Assembly: GCA_002396085.1 (NCBI GenBank)
Contig: DGWI01000010.1
Coordinates: 31,833 to 95,832 of the forward strand
DNA from: Porphyromonadaceae bacterium UBA4262
GTDB lineage: Bacteria > Bacteroidota > Bacteroidia > Bacteroidales > Muribaculaceae
Length of the DNA: 64,000 nucleotides
Direction: 5' to 3'
Part shown: piece by piece, positions 18,762 to 25,952 of the stretch
Position numbering within the stretch: position 1 is the first letter of the stretch
Layout: each line of letters begins with the position of its first letter
Notes under the pieces: model-generated
Database searches by the model: none
What the model was told of the DNA's origin: nothing
The model's input: only the letters and a program-made list of their open reading frames with translations
Made by a program: the position numbers and the translations under genes

Positions 18762-19692
18762 CGGCAGGTTGTTGTGCTTCGGTCGTTTCTTGGTCCTGTC
18801 TCTTATTAGTCTTGTTCAGTCGCACCTTCATCTCGTCGAATCCGTAGCCATAGACACCATTGACGTTGGTCTTGGTGATAAATGCCTTGGGGTCAACCAC
18901 CTTGATGATGCGGGCGATGTTGACACTCTCAAACTTGCGGCACATGACCATCACCACCTTCACCGGATGCTTGGTGTACCAGCCCAGTCCATCCAGCACC
19001 GTACAGCCGCGATGTGCATCATTGGTGATGGCATCGGCAATCTGCTGCCACTTGTCGCTGAAGATCATGAACTGCACCGCCTGTCGGCTATTGTTGATGA
19101 CCATGTCGGCCACCACCGAGTCGACAAGCATGAACACCAGACCATAGACAATCTTGTCAGGGCTGTGAAAGATGAGGTAACTCGACGAGATGATGCACAT
19201 GTCGCAGTAGAGCATCATGCGACCAAACGACACATTGGTGTGCTTGGTAACCATGGCGGCGATGATGTCGGTGCCGCCACTGCTGCCATTGTGCGAGAAA
19301 GTAATGCCCAGCCCCATGCCACACAACGCGGCACCGATGATGATGTTCATGAACGGTTGCTGCTGCACCAGGGGCTGATAACTCCAGGGATCCATGAGCA
19401 TGATGAGGATAGAGGCGACAGTCGCACCGAAGATGGTGCGTATGACAAACTGCTTGCCCACGGTCCTGAACGCGATGATGAGCAGCAGGATGTTGATACC
19501 ATAGTTGGTGATACCCACATTCCACCCAAAGGCGAAACGGCATAATGATGCCAAGCCGACCACACCACCGGTGACGACCTTCTCGGGCAGAATGAATGTA
19601 GTGAATCCCAGGGCATAGAGGAAGAGGCCAAAGACAATCATGATGTAGTCTTTGGAGTAGATGAGCAACTTTTGACTCGAAACTTTATTCAT
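18751..19692 (-). CDS. YitT family membrane protein (DUF2179)
   Basis: A 313-residue protein with about six transmembrane segments in its first two thirds (for example IMIVFGLFLYALGFTTFILP and NYGINILLLIIAF) and a soluble C-terminal DUF2179 domain from about residue 225 (GCTVLDGLGWYTKHPVKVVM, later NVNGVYGYGFDEM). The family is widespread and lacks a defined transport substrate. The pattern TFSHNGSSGGTDIIAA in the middle is conserved in the family. It leads a minus-strand run with two beta-barrel genes. The charged tail after the DUF2179 domain (NKTNKRQDQETTEAQQ) is unstructured. Confidence 0.85.
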   Translation of the reverse strand: MNKVSSQKLLIYSKDYIMIVFGLFLYALGFTTFILPEKVVTGGVVGLASLCRFAFGWNVGITNYGINILLLIIAFRTVGKQFVIRTIFGATVASILIMLMDPWSYQPLVQQQPFMNIIIGAALCGMGLGITFSHNGSSGGTDIIAAMVTKHTNVSFGRMMLYCDMCIISSSYLIFHSPDKIVYGLVFMLVDSVVADMVINNSRQAVQFMIFSDKWQQIADAITNDAHRGCTVLDGLGWYTKHPVKVVMVMCRKFESVNIARIIKVVDPKAFITKTNVNGVYGYGFDEMKVRLNKTNKRQDQETTEAQQPADET

Positions 19693-19793
19693 TATTTTTT
19701 GCTTAATATACTTTCAAGGTGCGAAATTACAAAAATGCGCTGAGATACGCGTGATTTTTGGCTGATTTTTACCTTCAATTGCGCAAAAAACCG

Positions 19794-19801
19794 TAATTTT
19801 G
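19794..19801 (+). promoter_or_regulatory. -7 box TAATTTTG before the holin-like gene
   Basis: TAATTTTG fits the class consensus and lies about 60 bp before the ATG at 19861. The -33 region is AT-rich with no clear TTG at the right distance. Confidence 0.4.
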
Positions 19802-19860
19802 TCTTTATAAAAATCTGAGAAACGAGATAAGAGAAACTGAAAGTTCTAACATTTAATGAT

Positions 19861-20196
19861 ATGATAGCAAGATTTATTATTTCGGCACTGGCGGTAGGCA
19901 TCACCGCCTGGACCCTCGACGGAGTGACCGTCGAGCCGTGGTGGGCTACCCTGCTGGTAGCACTGGTATTGGGCTTGATTAATGCCCTGATTCGCCCAAT
20001 CGTGAAGTTCTTGTCACTGCCCATCAACATCCTCACGCTGGGGCTGTTCACATTTGTCATCAATGCCTTGATGGTGCTGCTGTGCGCCTGGCTGATGAGC
20101 GACCACTTCAAGGTCGAGAGCTTCTGGTGGGCACTGGCCTTCAGCATCGTGATGGCACTGGTCAACTGGGTGCTGAACCTGGTGTTCAGGAAATAA
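19861..20196 (+). CDS. Four-helix membrane protein of the phage holin 4 / YvlD family
   Basis: A 111-residue protein made almost entirely of four hydrophobic helices. The family motif LGLINALIRPIVKFLSLPIN is complete, and the C-terminal helix ends in NLVFRK. Despite the family name, such genes are common chromosomal genes in bacteria without lysis functions, and no endolysin or other phage gene is nearby. It stands alone with its own promoter-like box. Its role is unknown; a stress-related membrane function is a general suggestion from the Bacillus relatives. Confidence 0.85.
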   Translation: MIARFIISALAVGITAWTLDGVTVEPWWATLLVALVLGLINALIRPIVKFLSLPINILTLGLFTFVINALMVLLCAWLMSDHFKVESFWWALAFSIVMALVNWVLNLVFRK

Positions 20197-20200
20197 CTTT

Positions 20201-20376
20201 AGGGAGCTATATAGTTGTTATCACTCTGCCACAATGTAGGGTCGTCGCACGCGACGACTTTACGGGTCGACTGTGATTATTACCTCTATACCAAGTTATT
20301 ACCCTATTTGTTAGCGGTCGCCGCACGCGACGACCCTACAATAATTGCTAGCAGGGACAACGGGTATATTGTTCCC
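20201..20376 (+). repeat. 176-bp palindromic element, copy 1
   Basis: The element carries internal inverted repeats (GTCGTCGCACGCGACGAC and GGTCGCCGCACGCGACGACC) and ends in a sequence like GGGACAACGGGTATATTGTTC. A same-length copy in opposite orientation lies at 39755-39930. No gene is inside. Confidence 0.85.
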
Positions 20377-20520
20377 TTTATTTATCAAGAATTAAAGAAT
20401 TTAAGGACTAAAAGTTAGCTATCCGGGAGTGAAATGCCAATACAGTTCAATGCAACATAAAAAACTTTTAATTCTTATAATTCCTGATCAAAAGCATCGT
20501 GACTTTTACAGGTGCCCTAC

Positions 20521-20543
20521 AAACCCATTCCGCCAATGGGTTT
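20521..20543 (-). terminator. Hairpin after thymidine kinase
   Basis: A perfect 9-bp stem AAACCCATT / AATGGGTTT with a 5-base loop lies 8 bp beyond the tdk stop on the minus strand. The trailing T run is short, so termination strength is uncertain. Confidence 0.5.
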
Positions 20544-20550
20544 CTGCGCC

Positions 20551-21192
20551 TCAGAACAGTGTGAGGCCGGCATCAAAGTTGATGGCATTGCGGTTGGCAC
20601 TCTCGATGCGGCGGTTGCGCCAACAACTGCGGCACAATGCCACATACTTGTCATCGCCGCCAATCTCGACCTGCTTGCCATCGGTGACGATGTTGCCCTG
20701 ACTGTCGATGCGGGCATTGATGATGGTCTTGCGGCCACATGAGCATGTCGACTTGACTTCATCGATGGTGTCGGCCAGTTCAAACAGCCTGCGACTGCCC
20801 TCAAACATGCGGCTCTGGAAGTCGGTGCGCAAGCCGTAGCACACGACATTGGTGCCGAACTCATCGACCACCCGTGCCAACTGGTCAACCTGCTGCTCGC
20901 GCAGGAACTGCGACTCGTCGACAAGAATCCAGTCGAAAATGACCCCCTTCTCGTCGCGCAGCCGCTTGATGGCAGCATAGATGTCGGTGTCGGGATAAAT
21001 CCACTCGCACCGTCGTTCAATGCCGATGCGCGAGCGGATGACATTGTCCTTCTCGCGGTCGTCGATGATGGGCTTCATGCACAGGTAGCGCATGCCACGC
21101 TCCTCGAAGTTATAGGCCTGTGTGAGCAACATAGCGGTCTTGGCCGAGCCCATGGTGCCATAGCGGAAATATAGTTTGCCAATGCGATTCAT
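20551..21192 (-). CDS. tdk: Thymidine kinase (TK1 type)
   Basis: Phosphorylates thymidine to dTMP in nucleotide salvage, in the cytoplasm. The 213-residue protein has the P-loop GTMGSAKT at residues 12-19 and the catalytic region LVDESQFL. It then has the lid and zinc ribbon cysteines (CSCGRKT and CRSCW), which mark the TK1 class. The length is normal. A promoter TTG-N20-TAACTTTG lies at 21218-21248 on the same strand. It stands as a single gene between a palindromic element and the terminator of the upstream CBM-like gene. Three further residues after the P-loop fit type II kinases. Confidence 0.95.
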   Translation of the reverse strand: MNRIGKLYFRYGTMGSAKTAMLLTQAYNFEERGMRYLCMKPIIDDREKDNVIRSRIGIERRCEWIYPDTDIYAAIKRLRDEKGVIFDWILVDESQFLREQQVDQLARVVDEFGTNVVCYGLRTDFQSRMFEGSRRLFELADTIDEVKSTCSCGRKTIINARIDSQGNIVTDGKQVEIGGDDKYVALCRSCWRNRRIESANRNAINFDAGLTLF

Positions 21193-21217
21193 AGTCCGTT
21201 ATCAAGAATTGAGACCA

Positions 21218-21248
21218 CAAAGTTAGCAAATCTAGGTCGGTCGGTCAA
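21218..21248 (-). promoter_or_regulatory. Promoter TTG-N20-TAACTTTG for tdk
   Basis: On the minus strand TTG (21246-21248) and TAACTTTG (21218-21225) are separated by 20 bp, about 26 bp before the tdk ATG. Confidence 0.55.
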
Positions 21249-21276
21249 GCATTAGTCGCACAAAAGTTATTAACAA

Positions 21277-21308
21277 TCGAAAAGAGGAGCCTGTCGAGGC
21301 TCCTCTTT
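21277..21308 (-). terminator. Terminator after the CBM/dockerin gene
   Basis: An 11-bp stem AAAGAGGAGCC / GGCTCCTCTTT with a 6-base loop is followed on the minus strand by T-rich sequence. It lies 36 bp beyond the stop of the 21344-23293 gene and upstream of the tdk promoter. Confidence 0.75.
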
Positions 21309-21343
21309 CGCTAGAAATACAGGTGAAGCACCGTTGCGCGTGC

Positions 21344-23293
21344 CTATTCTCCTTCGCCTGTTGTATCGCCGCTCTTACCCAGGATGATGTTGACCAGGAG
21401 GTTGACATCGGTTACATCAACTTCGTTGTCGGCGTCAAGGTCGGCGTCAGCAGTCTTTGCTTGCTTGCCCAGAATCATGTTGACAATGATGTTGACATCA
21501 GTCACATCAGCCTTGCCATCGTCATTCAGGTCACCCAATACAGGTGCTACAGGGAAGCCCTCAACATCCATCGTGATGACATTCTCACCCACGGTCAGCA
21601 CAAAGGTATAGGTGCCAGCCTCGTTGATGATGAAGTTCTTCACGCCATCACCGGTGCTGAGTGGGATGTTGGTGCACCAAGTGTCATGTATCCAATATAA
21701 GCCCTCGCCCGCGTTGGGGAGTCCGGCATACCAGATGTCGCCATACTTGACTCCGAACTGGGTTTTGACGGCAGTGAACTCCACATCCTTGGCCACCAGC
21801 TTACCCTCATAAGTACCCTCGCCGACCACAAATGTAGCATTCTGCCAATCATTTTCACCATCATGTCCGTAGTTCAGGACATACTCGGTCTGCGGCTCAA
21901 CCAGTCCCTGGACATCCATCGTGATGCCCTCCTCACCGACGGTCAGCACGAAGGTGTAGGTGCCAGCCTCGGCAATGAGGAAGTTCTTGATATTACCCTC
22001 ACTGTTCAATGGAATATTAGTACACCAATCATACTTGATAATGTAATTGTCACCCTGCTCGACAAGTCCGGCATACCAGGTGTCGCCATGCTTGATACCG
22101 AACTCGGTATTCTCGGCAAACGTAGCGGTAGCCACCAGTTTGCCCTCATTGTCACCCTCGCCGGCGACAAAGATGGCATCCTGCCAGACAGCGCCTTCCT
22201 CGGTCGTGCCATAGTGCAGCAAGTAGTCCACAACGGGCTCTTCCCAACCCGTGACTGTGAGTTTGTTCTCGGCATCGATAGTGAAGGTGAGGTCGCCACC
22301 ACCGCTGGCAATCTTGAAATTATCACCCGAGGTCGACAGAGCGATGTCGGTGCAATTGTTGGCACTGATGTCGGTCGTTTCACCACCGAACCAGCTATCA
22401 TACTCATTGACAAACTTGAACTCGTTGCCCGTTTGCATACCATTGACAGTGATGGAGAATGTCCCGTCACCATTGTCGGTCATAGCCAGTTTGCCATCAC
22501 CCCACTGAGGTGTGGTGAAGTTGCCAGCGATGTACCAAGCCTTGTCGGGCACGATAACCTCATTGATCGCGATTTTCAACTTGCACGACGACTCGGTGAC
22601 CTCACTGATGGTCAGTGTCACATTGCCACTAACAGGGAATGTCATGTTGCCCGAGCCGAATTCATTGGACAAGTCATTGTCACCCTCGACAAGGTTGGCA
22701 TTTCCCATTGCACCGCCGTTGAACACCGACCAGTTTTCATCGAAAACATCATTAATTCCCACGCCGCTCAGCTTGAATTCTCCAGCGGTTGCACCCTCAA
22801 ACTTCAACGTATAGGTGCCGTCACCATTGTTGGTAAAGGTTTGAGCATCTGTCGGCGGCATGTTCCATCCACCCAAGGCTGCTCCAGTCACAGCAAACTT
22901 GCGTGCCGTGGCATCGAACTGCACTGGGTTTTCGCTAACGAGCTGCACATCGGCCGCCAACTCCGAACCGCTAAGCTTAAACGTCACGTTGTACGTTCCA
23001 CTTTCAGCGATATAGAAACTCTTATTGCCAGAGGAGGGAACTTCGCCTTCTCCCCAATTATGGTTTTTCACCACTTTGTACTCAATGGTGCCAGAATTCA
23101 AGGCGACATTCTCCTTGACTAGCACATAACTGCCATCTTGCAGCGTCATGTCGTTGGCAGTGTAAGCTGGATTCCACGCCTCACCAAAAAGTGCAGCCGA
23201 ACTGCCACATACGGTATAGACGTCAGCAGCTTGTGCCTGAAGCCCGGTTATCACCATGGCTAACAGGCTAAAAAATAGCGTAATTTTTTTCAT
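21344..23293 (-). CDS. Secreted repeat protein with carbohydrate-binding-like modules and a dockerin-like tail
   Basis: A 649-residue exported protein (signal MKKITLFFSLLAMVITGLQA). It is built of several beta-sandwich repeats that resemble SusE/SusF-type starch-binding modules: WYIAGNFTTPQWGDGKLAMT followed by DNGDGTFSITV, and similar units earlier. Two clearly duplicated units lie at about residues 355-465 and 470-575. Both contain W-Q(D/N)A, FG(I/V)K-G, WYAGL, WCTNIPL and AGTYTFVLTVGE. The C-terminus has two dockerin units, GDLNDDGKADVTDVNIIVNM and ADLDADNEVDVTDVNLLVNI. Binding of glycans at the cell surface is a reasonable inference; no catalytic motif is seen. A -7 box (23346-23353) precedes it and a terminator follows. 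Confidence 0.8.
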   Translation of the reverse strand: MKKITLFFSLLAMVITGLQAQAADVYTVCGSSAALFGEAWNPAYTANDMTLQDGSYVLVKENVALNSGTIEYKVVKNHNWGEGEVPSSGNKSFYIAESGTYNVTFKLSGSELAADVQLVSENPVQFDATARKFAVTGAALGGWNMPPTDAQTFTNNGDGTYTLKFEGATAGEFKLSGVGINDVFDENWSVFNGGAMGNANLVEGDNDLSNEFGSGNMTFPVSGNVTLTISEVTESSCKLKIAINEVIVPDKAWYIAGNFTTPQWGDGKLAMTDNGDGTFSITVNGMQTGNEFKFVNEYDSWFGGETTDISANNCTDIALSTSGDNFKIASGGGDLTFTIDAENKLTVTGWEEPVVDYLLHYGTTEEGAVWQDAIFVAGEGDNEGKLVATATFAENTEFGIKHGDTWYAGLVEQGDNYIIKYDWCTNIPLNSEGNIKNFLIAEAGTYTFVLTVGEEGITMDVQGLVEPQTEYVLNYGHDGENDWQNATFVVGEGTYEGKLVAKDVEFTAVKTQFGVKYGDIWYAGLPNAGEGLYWIHDTWCTNIPLSTGDGVKNFIINEAGTYTFVLTVGENVITMDVEGFPVAPVLGDLNDDGKADVTDVNIIVNMILGKQAKTADADLDADNEVDVTDVNLLVNIILGKSGDTTGEGE

Positions 23294-23345
23294 ATCATTT
23301 CTTGTTTTAGGAATTAAACTAGAAGTTATCTTTTAATTAGTTTTA

Positions 23346-23353
23346 CAAAGTTA
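23346..23353 (-). promoter_or_regulatory. -7 box TAACTTTG for the CBM/dockerin gene
   Basis: On the minus strand TAACTTTG lies about 53 bp before the ATG at 23293. No convincing -33 box is visible. Confidence 0.45.
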
Positions 23354-23495
23354 GCAACAATCAATTATTAAATAGGTGTACAGAGAATAACTTTTTCAAT
23401 CTTTCGTCACGCAATCGATTGCATGACTATGAATCTCTACAGAACTGTCCACAGATCACACTGATTAAAAGAACAAGGGGGGCAAAATGAAGTGC

Positions 23496-23728
23496 CAGAC
23501 AATTTCACATTGTACGGACGCGGCACGCCGCGTGATCTGCCAGGCTGTGTAGGGACGGCACCCCTGTGCCGTCCGCCAGCGGGGCTGCAAAAAACACCTT
23601 TTGTCGAGGCGGACGGCGCGGGAGCGCCGTCCCTACAGCCGACTTGGCCGTTCACGCGGCACGCCGCGTCCCTACCTGAGATGACACATTTTGTGATTTT
23701 TTTGACACACCCCCTCATATAGTTCCCA
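23496..23728. repeat. GC-rich palindromic composite element, single copy
   Basis: From AATTTCACATTGTACGGACG to GATGACACATTTTGTGATTT this holds three palindromic modules: CGCGGCACGCCGCG, GGACGGCACCCCTGTGCCGTC and GGACGGCGCGGGAGCGCCGTC. The same modules, many with identical flanks, recur at 43612-44487 and 48087-48270. Open frames crossing it on both strands are products of the palindromes. Confidence 0.85.
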
Positions 23729-23751
23729 AATCAGTGTAATCTGTTGGGCAG

Positions 23752-24171
23752 TTATTTATCTGCGGTAGATTCGGTTGAAGCGGGCAGGAGCCCAGCAATC
23801 TGGGTGCGGTCGAAGTCACCGAACCACTCGCGCAACTTGGCCTCGGCCCGAGCCTCGATGTCGGGCGTGACATACTTGCTGGCCTTGTAGAGCGCATAGG
23901 CCAGCGCGGCAAAGTCGTCGGTGAAGCCCAATGCAATGAGCGAGTCGGGAATCATGTCAATGGGCAGGATGAAGTAGCCCAGCGAACCATAAATCATGAG
24001 TTTGTCCTTGAGGGGCATCTCCCCGTCACGGGCCAGGTAGTAGAGCACCAGGGCTGCATAGACCACTTTGATGCCAGCCTTGCGTGCGACACGTGCCACC
24101 TTCAGCCAGAGGTCGCTGTCGTTGAAGTACTGCCGATAGGCCTCAAAGTCAATGATTTTCTTGTTTGCCAT
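23752..24171 (-). CDS. YkvA family protein (DUF1232)
   Basis: A 139-residue protein with the DUF1232 core at about 45-90: LKDKLMIYGSLGYFILPIDM followed by IPDSLIALGFTDDFAAL, the family hallmark of a short hydrophobic hairpin with acidic ends. The ATG at 24171 (MANKKIIDFEAYRQYF) is preferred because the region upstream in the same frame is AT-rich and lacks family similarity. The C-terminal tail (LREWFGDFDRTQIAGLL) is probably a helix. Function of the family is unknown. Confidence 0.8.
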   Translation of the reverse strand: MANKKIIDFEAYRQYFNDSDLWLKVARVARKAGIKVVYAALVLYYLARDGEMPLKDKLMIYGSLGYFILPIDMIPDSLIALGFTDDFAALAYALYKASKYVTPDIEARAEAKLREWFGDFDRTQIAGLLPASTESTADK

Positions 24172-24271
24172 TGATTGAAAAAAATTAAGAATTTCACTAC
24201 CATTTTTGAGCAAAATGCGTGCCAACGACAATTTTTTAGGCAAAAAAAGGAACATATATGAAGTTTTTTTG

Positions 24272-24279
24272 TACTTTTG
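24272..24279 (+). promoter_or_regulatory. -7 box TACTTTTG for the DUF4923 gene
   Basis: TACTTTTGCC lies 41 bp before the ATG at 24321, and matches the class -7 box. No TTG at the expected distance. Confidence 0.5.
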
Positions 24280-24320
24280 CCCCAAAGAAAGTTTTTACAA
24301 ACCATTAAATATTTACAATT

Positions 24321-24962
24321 ATGAAAAAAGGTTTTATCGCAATTCTCGCCGCAGTGGCATTGTTAGCCACCAGTTGCGGCATGGGTATGGGCAACACCGG
24401 TTACGGCTATGGCACCAATACGGGCTATGGCACTGGCGGCGGTGTGCTGGGCAATGTGCTGGGCAGTATTCTGGGCAACGTGCTCCTGGGTGGCTATGGC
24501 TTCGATGCATCGAGCCTGGCAGGTAACTGGGCCTACAATGGTGCCAGTGCCGCATTCACCAACCAGAACACGCTCAACAAGGCTGGTGGTGTGACCGCAG
24601 CCAACAACCTGATCCAGTCGCTGGCTCCCAACTTCCAGGCAGCCGGTATCACCAAGCGGAACACGTCGTTCAACTTTGGCACTGACAACACGTTCAATGC
24701 ACAGGTCAACGGTATCCCCTTCAACGGCACCTACACCTTCAACCAGGCCAATGGCGAGATCGCGCTGAAGACCGCTGCCCAGACCCTTAAGGGCAACGTC
24801 ATGAAGACCAACAAAGGCATCGCACTGATGTTTGACGCCAACCAGATGACCACCCTGCTGCAGAAGGTGGGCAAGGTGAACAACGCCACCGCTGTGGCTG
24901 CCGTCAAGCAGTTGGCCCAGAGCCAGAACGGTGCTCGCGTGGGCTTCGAGCTGACCAAGTAA
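24321..24962 (+). CDS. DUF4923 family lipoprotein
   Basis: A 213-residue lipoprotein with a lipobox at LLATSC (Cys about residue 19). A Gly/Tyr/Thr-rich linker follows (GNTGYGYGTNTGYGTGGG), then LGNVLGSILGNVLLGG. The globular part (from about residue 60) begins AGNWAYNGASAAF and contains a FNFGTDNTF strand and the ending GARVGFELTK, matching DUF4923 of Bacteroidales. That domain resembles lipocalin-like or calycin folds in its strand pattern, which is inference. It has its own promoter box and a strong terminator, so it is monocistronic. Confidence 0.82.
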   Translation: MKKGFIAILAAVALLATSCGMGMGNTGYGYGTNTGYGTGGGVLGNVLGSILGNVLLGGYGFDASSLAGNWAYNGASAAFTNQNTLNKAGGVTAANNLIQSLAPNFQAAGITKRNTSFNFGTDNTFNAQVNGIPFNGTYTFNQANGEIALKTAAQTLKGNVMKTNKGIALMFDANQMTTLLQKVGKVNNATAVAAVKQLAQSQNGARVGFELTK

Positions 24963-24983
24963 GCACAGTCTATAACGCTTAGT

Positions 24984-25019
24984 CTCAGCCAGGTCTTCAT
25001 CGGCCTGGCTGAGTTTTTT
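24984..25019 (+). terminator. Intrinsic terminator after DUF4923 gene
   Basis: A perfect 10-bp stem CTCAGCCAGG / CCTGGCTGAG with a 10-base loop is followed by six T, 21 bp after the stop. Confidence 0.9.
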
Positions 25020-25031
25020 CCCCACAAACAA

Positions 25032-25068
25032 TCGAATAATCGAATAATCGAATACTCGAATGATCGAA
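25032..25068. repeat. Five TCGAA units at an exact 8-bp period
   Basis: TCGAA starts at 25032, 25040, 25048, 25056 and 25064. The unit is TCGAATAA with slight decay in the last two copies. The rest of the 24963-25318 gap holds only terminators and AT-rich DNA. Confidence 0.9.
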
Positions 25069-25252
25069 CATAATAGAAAAAGCCGCGCGATATCACATCG
25101 TGCGGCAAATTCGTCCGTTTAACTTACTATTCTTGATTAGAAGTGGCTACGTAAAATCTTTATTTCAACTAATAACTAATTTCAATCTTAAGGTTGCGAT
25201 ACTTAGGGTCGCAGATTTCTTGTCTATTTTCACACTGCAAAATTACTGCCAC

Positions 25253-25298
25253 AAAAAAGTGCCCACAATCGCCAAAATTGGCGATTTGGGCACTTTTT
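25253..25298 (-). terminator. Strong hairpin after hsp20
   Basis: A long stem (AAAAAGTGCCC and ATCGCC against GGCGAT and GGGCACTTTTT) with one interior mismatch lies about 20 bp beyond the hsp20 stop on the minus strand and ends in a T run. Confidence 0.85.
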
Positions 25299-25318
25299 AC
25301 TCACCATTTATGGGGAAA

Positions 25319-25771
25319 TCACTTGATTTCGATGACCTTTGCTTCCTTTTTCATCTCCTGCTGAGCGAACTTGGGCAGGATCACCTTGAGCACGCCATGC
25401 TCGCAAGTAGCGCTGATCTTCTCGCGGTCGACATCGTCGGGCAAGAGCAGCGTCTGATGGAACTTGGTGTAACTGAACTCGCGGCGCAAGTAGCGTCCGG
25501 TCTCGGTCTTCGTGGCATCATCGTCAGCGCCAGTCTCGACCTTCTTCTCCAGGTCGACCACCAGGTTCTGTTCCTCGTCGAGTGTGACCTTGAAGTCATC
25601 GCGTGTCATGCCTGGAGCGGCAAGTTCCACATCATACTCATTGTCCTTCTCGATGACATTGATGGCGGGCGAAGTGGTGGTCGTCATGTTCATCTTGGGG
25701 AAGAGGTCGGTGTCAAACAATGTGTTGAAGACCTCGGGTAACCAGTTCTGATTTTTGCGTGTAAGATACAT
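25319..25771 (-). CDS. Hsp20/alpha-crystallin small heat-shock protein
   Basis: A 150-residue small heat-shock protein that would hold unfolding proteins in the cytoplasm without ATP. The alpha-crystallin domain spans about 37-150, with VELAAPGMTRDDFKVTLDEE, RREFSYTKFHQTLLLP and the strand GVLKVILPK. The C-terminal VIEIK supplies the IxI-type motif that docks neighbouring subunits. A strong Shine-Dalgarno AGGAGG lies 8 bases before the ATG, unusual in this lineage, where ribosome binding sites are rarely recognisable. A hairpin terminator follows. It lies downstream of the cobalamin-regulated genes on the same strand, but a palindrome and an AT-rich gap intervene. Confidence 0.93.
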   Translation of the reverse strand: MYLTRKNQNWLPEVFNTLFDTDLFPKMNMTTTTSPAINVIEKDNEYDVELAAPGMTRDDFKVTLDEEQNLVVDLEKKVETGADDDATKTETGRYLRREFSYTKFHQTLLLPDDVDREKISATCEHGVLKVILPKFAQQEMKKEAKVIEIK

Positions 25772-25778
25772 AATTCTA

Positions 25779-25784
25779 TCCTCC
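25779..25784 (-). promoter_or_regulatory. Strong Shine-Dalgarno before hsp20
   Basis: On the minus strand AGGAGG sits eight bases before the ATG at 25771. I saw no comparably strong site before the other genes I inspected in the window. Confidence 0.6.
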
Positions 25785-25791
25785 TATTTCA

Positions 25792-25902
25792 TTAAATTGT
25801 TAAACATTGTCGTTGTTGTCTGAGCGCCTGCTTCATTGTCGCGCTCACCCCAAGAATGGCAAAGGTTGTGCCAACCGCCAAAGCGCAAAGCAATGCTGCC
25901 AT
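25792..25902 (-). CDS. Possible 36-residue single-helix membrane peptide
   Basis: From an ATG at 25902 the minus strand encodes 36 residues: a hydrophobic stretch, AALLCALAVGTTFAILGVSA, followed by a basic tail with KQALRQQRQ. It ends 20 bp before the hsp20 start. The start lies inside one arm of a perfect inverted repeat. The composition is that of a small membrane protein, but there is no ribosome site or recognised family, and chance cannot be excluded. Confidence 0.3.
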   Translation of the reverse strand: MAALLCALAVGTTFAILGVSATMKQALRQQRQCLTI

Positions 25903-25935
25903 TTTGTCTTTATTCAAGACAAAATGGCAGCATAT
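25894..25935. repeat. Perfect inverted repeat, arms of about 18 bp
   Basis: ATGCTGCCATTTTGTCTT and AAGACAAAATGGCAGCAT are exact reverse complements with a 5-base loop. It lies beyond the stop of the transporter gene at 25953. There is no T run on either side, so it is not a typical intrinsic terminator. Confidence 0.9.
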
Positions 25936-25952
25936 AGTGTCACTTTGGCAGC

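Noticed and set aside
19861..20196. Prophage marker from the holin-like name
   Set aside because: The family is mostly chromosomal, the gene has a host promoter and no phage gene is near.
23437..23722. Open frames on both strands across the GC-rich element
   Set aside because: The same residues (such as GCRDGAPAPSASTKG) appear at 23437, 43708 and 44160 because the palindromic modules are translated each time. They are repeats and not genes.
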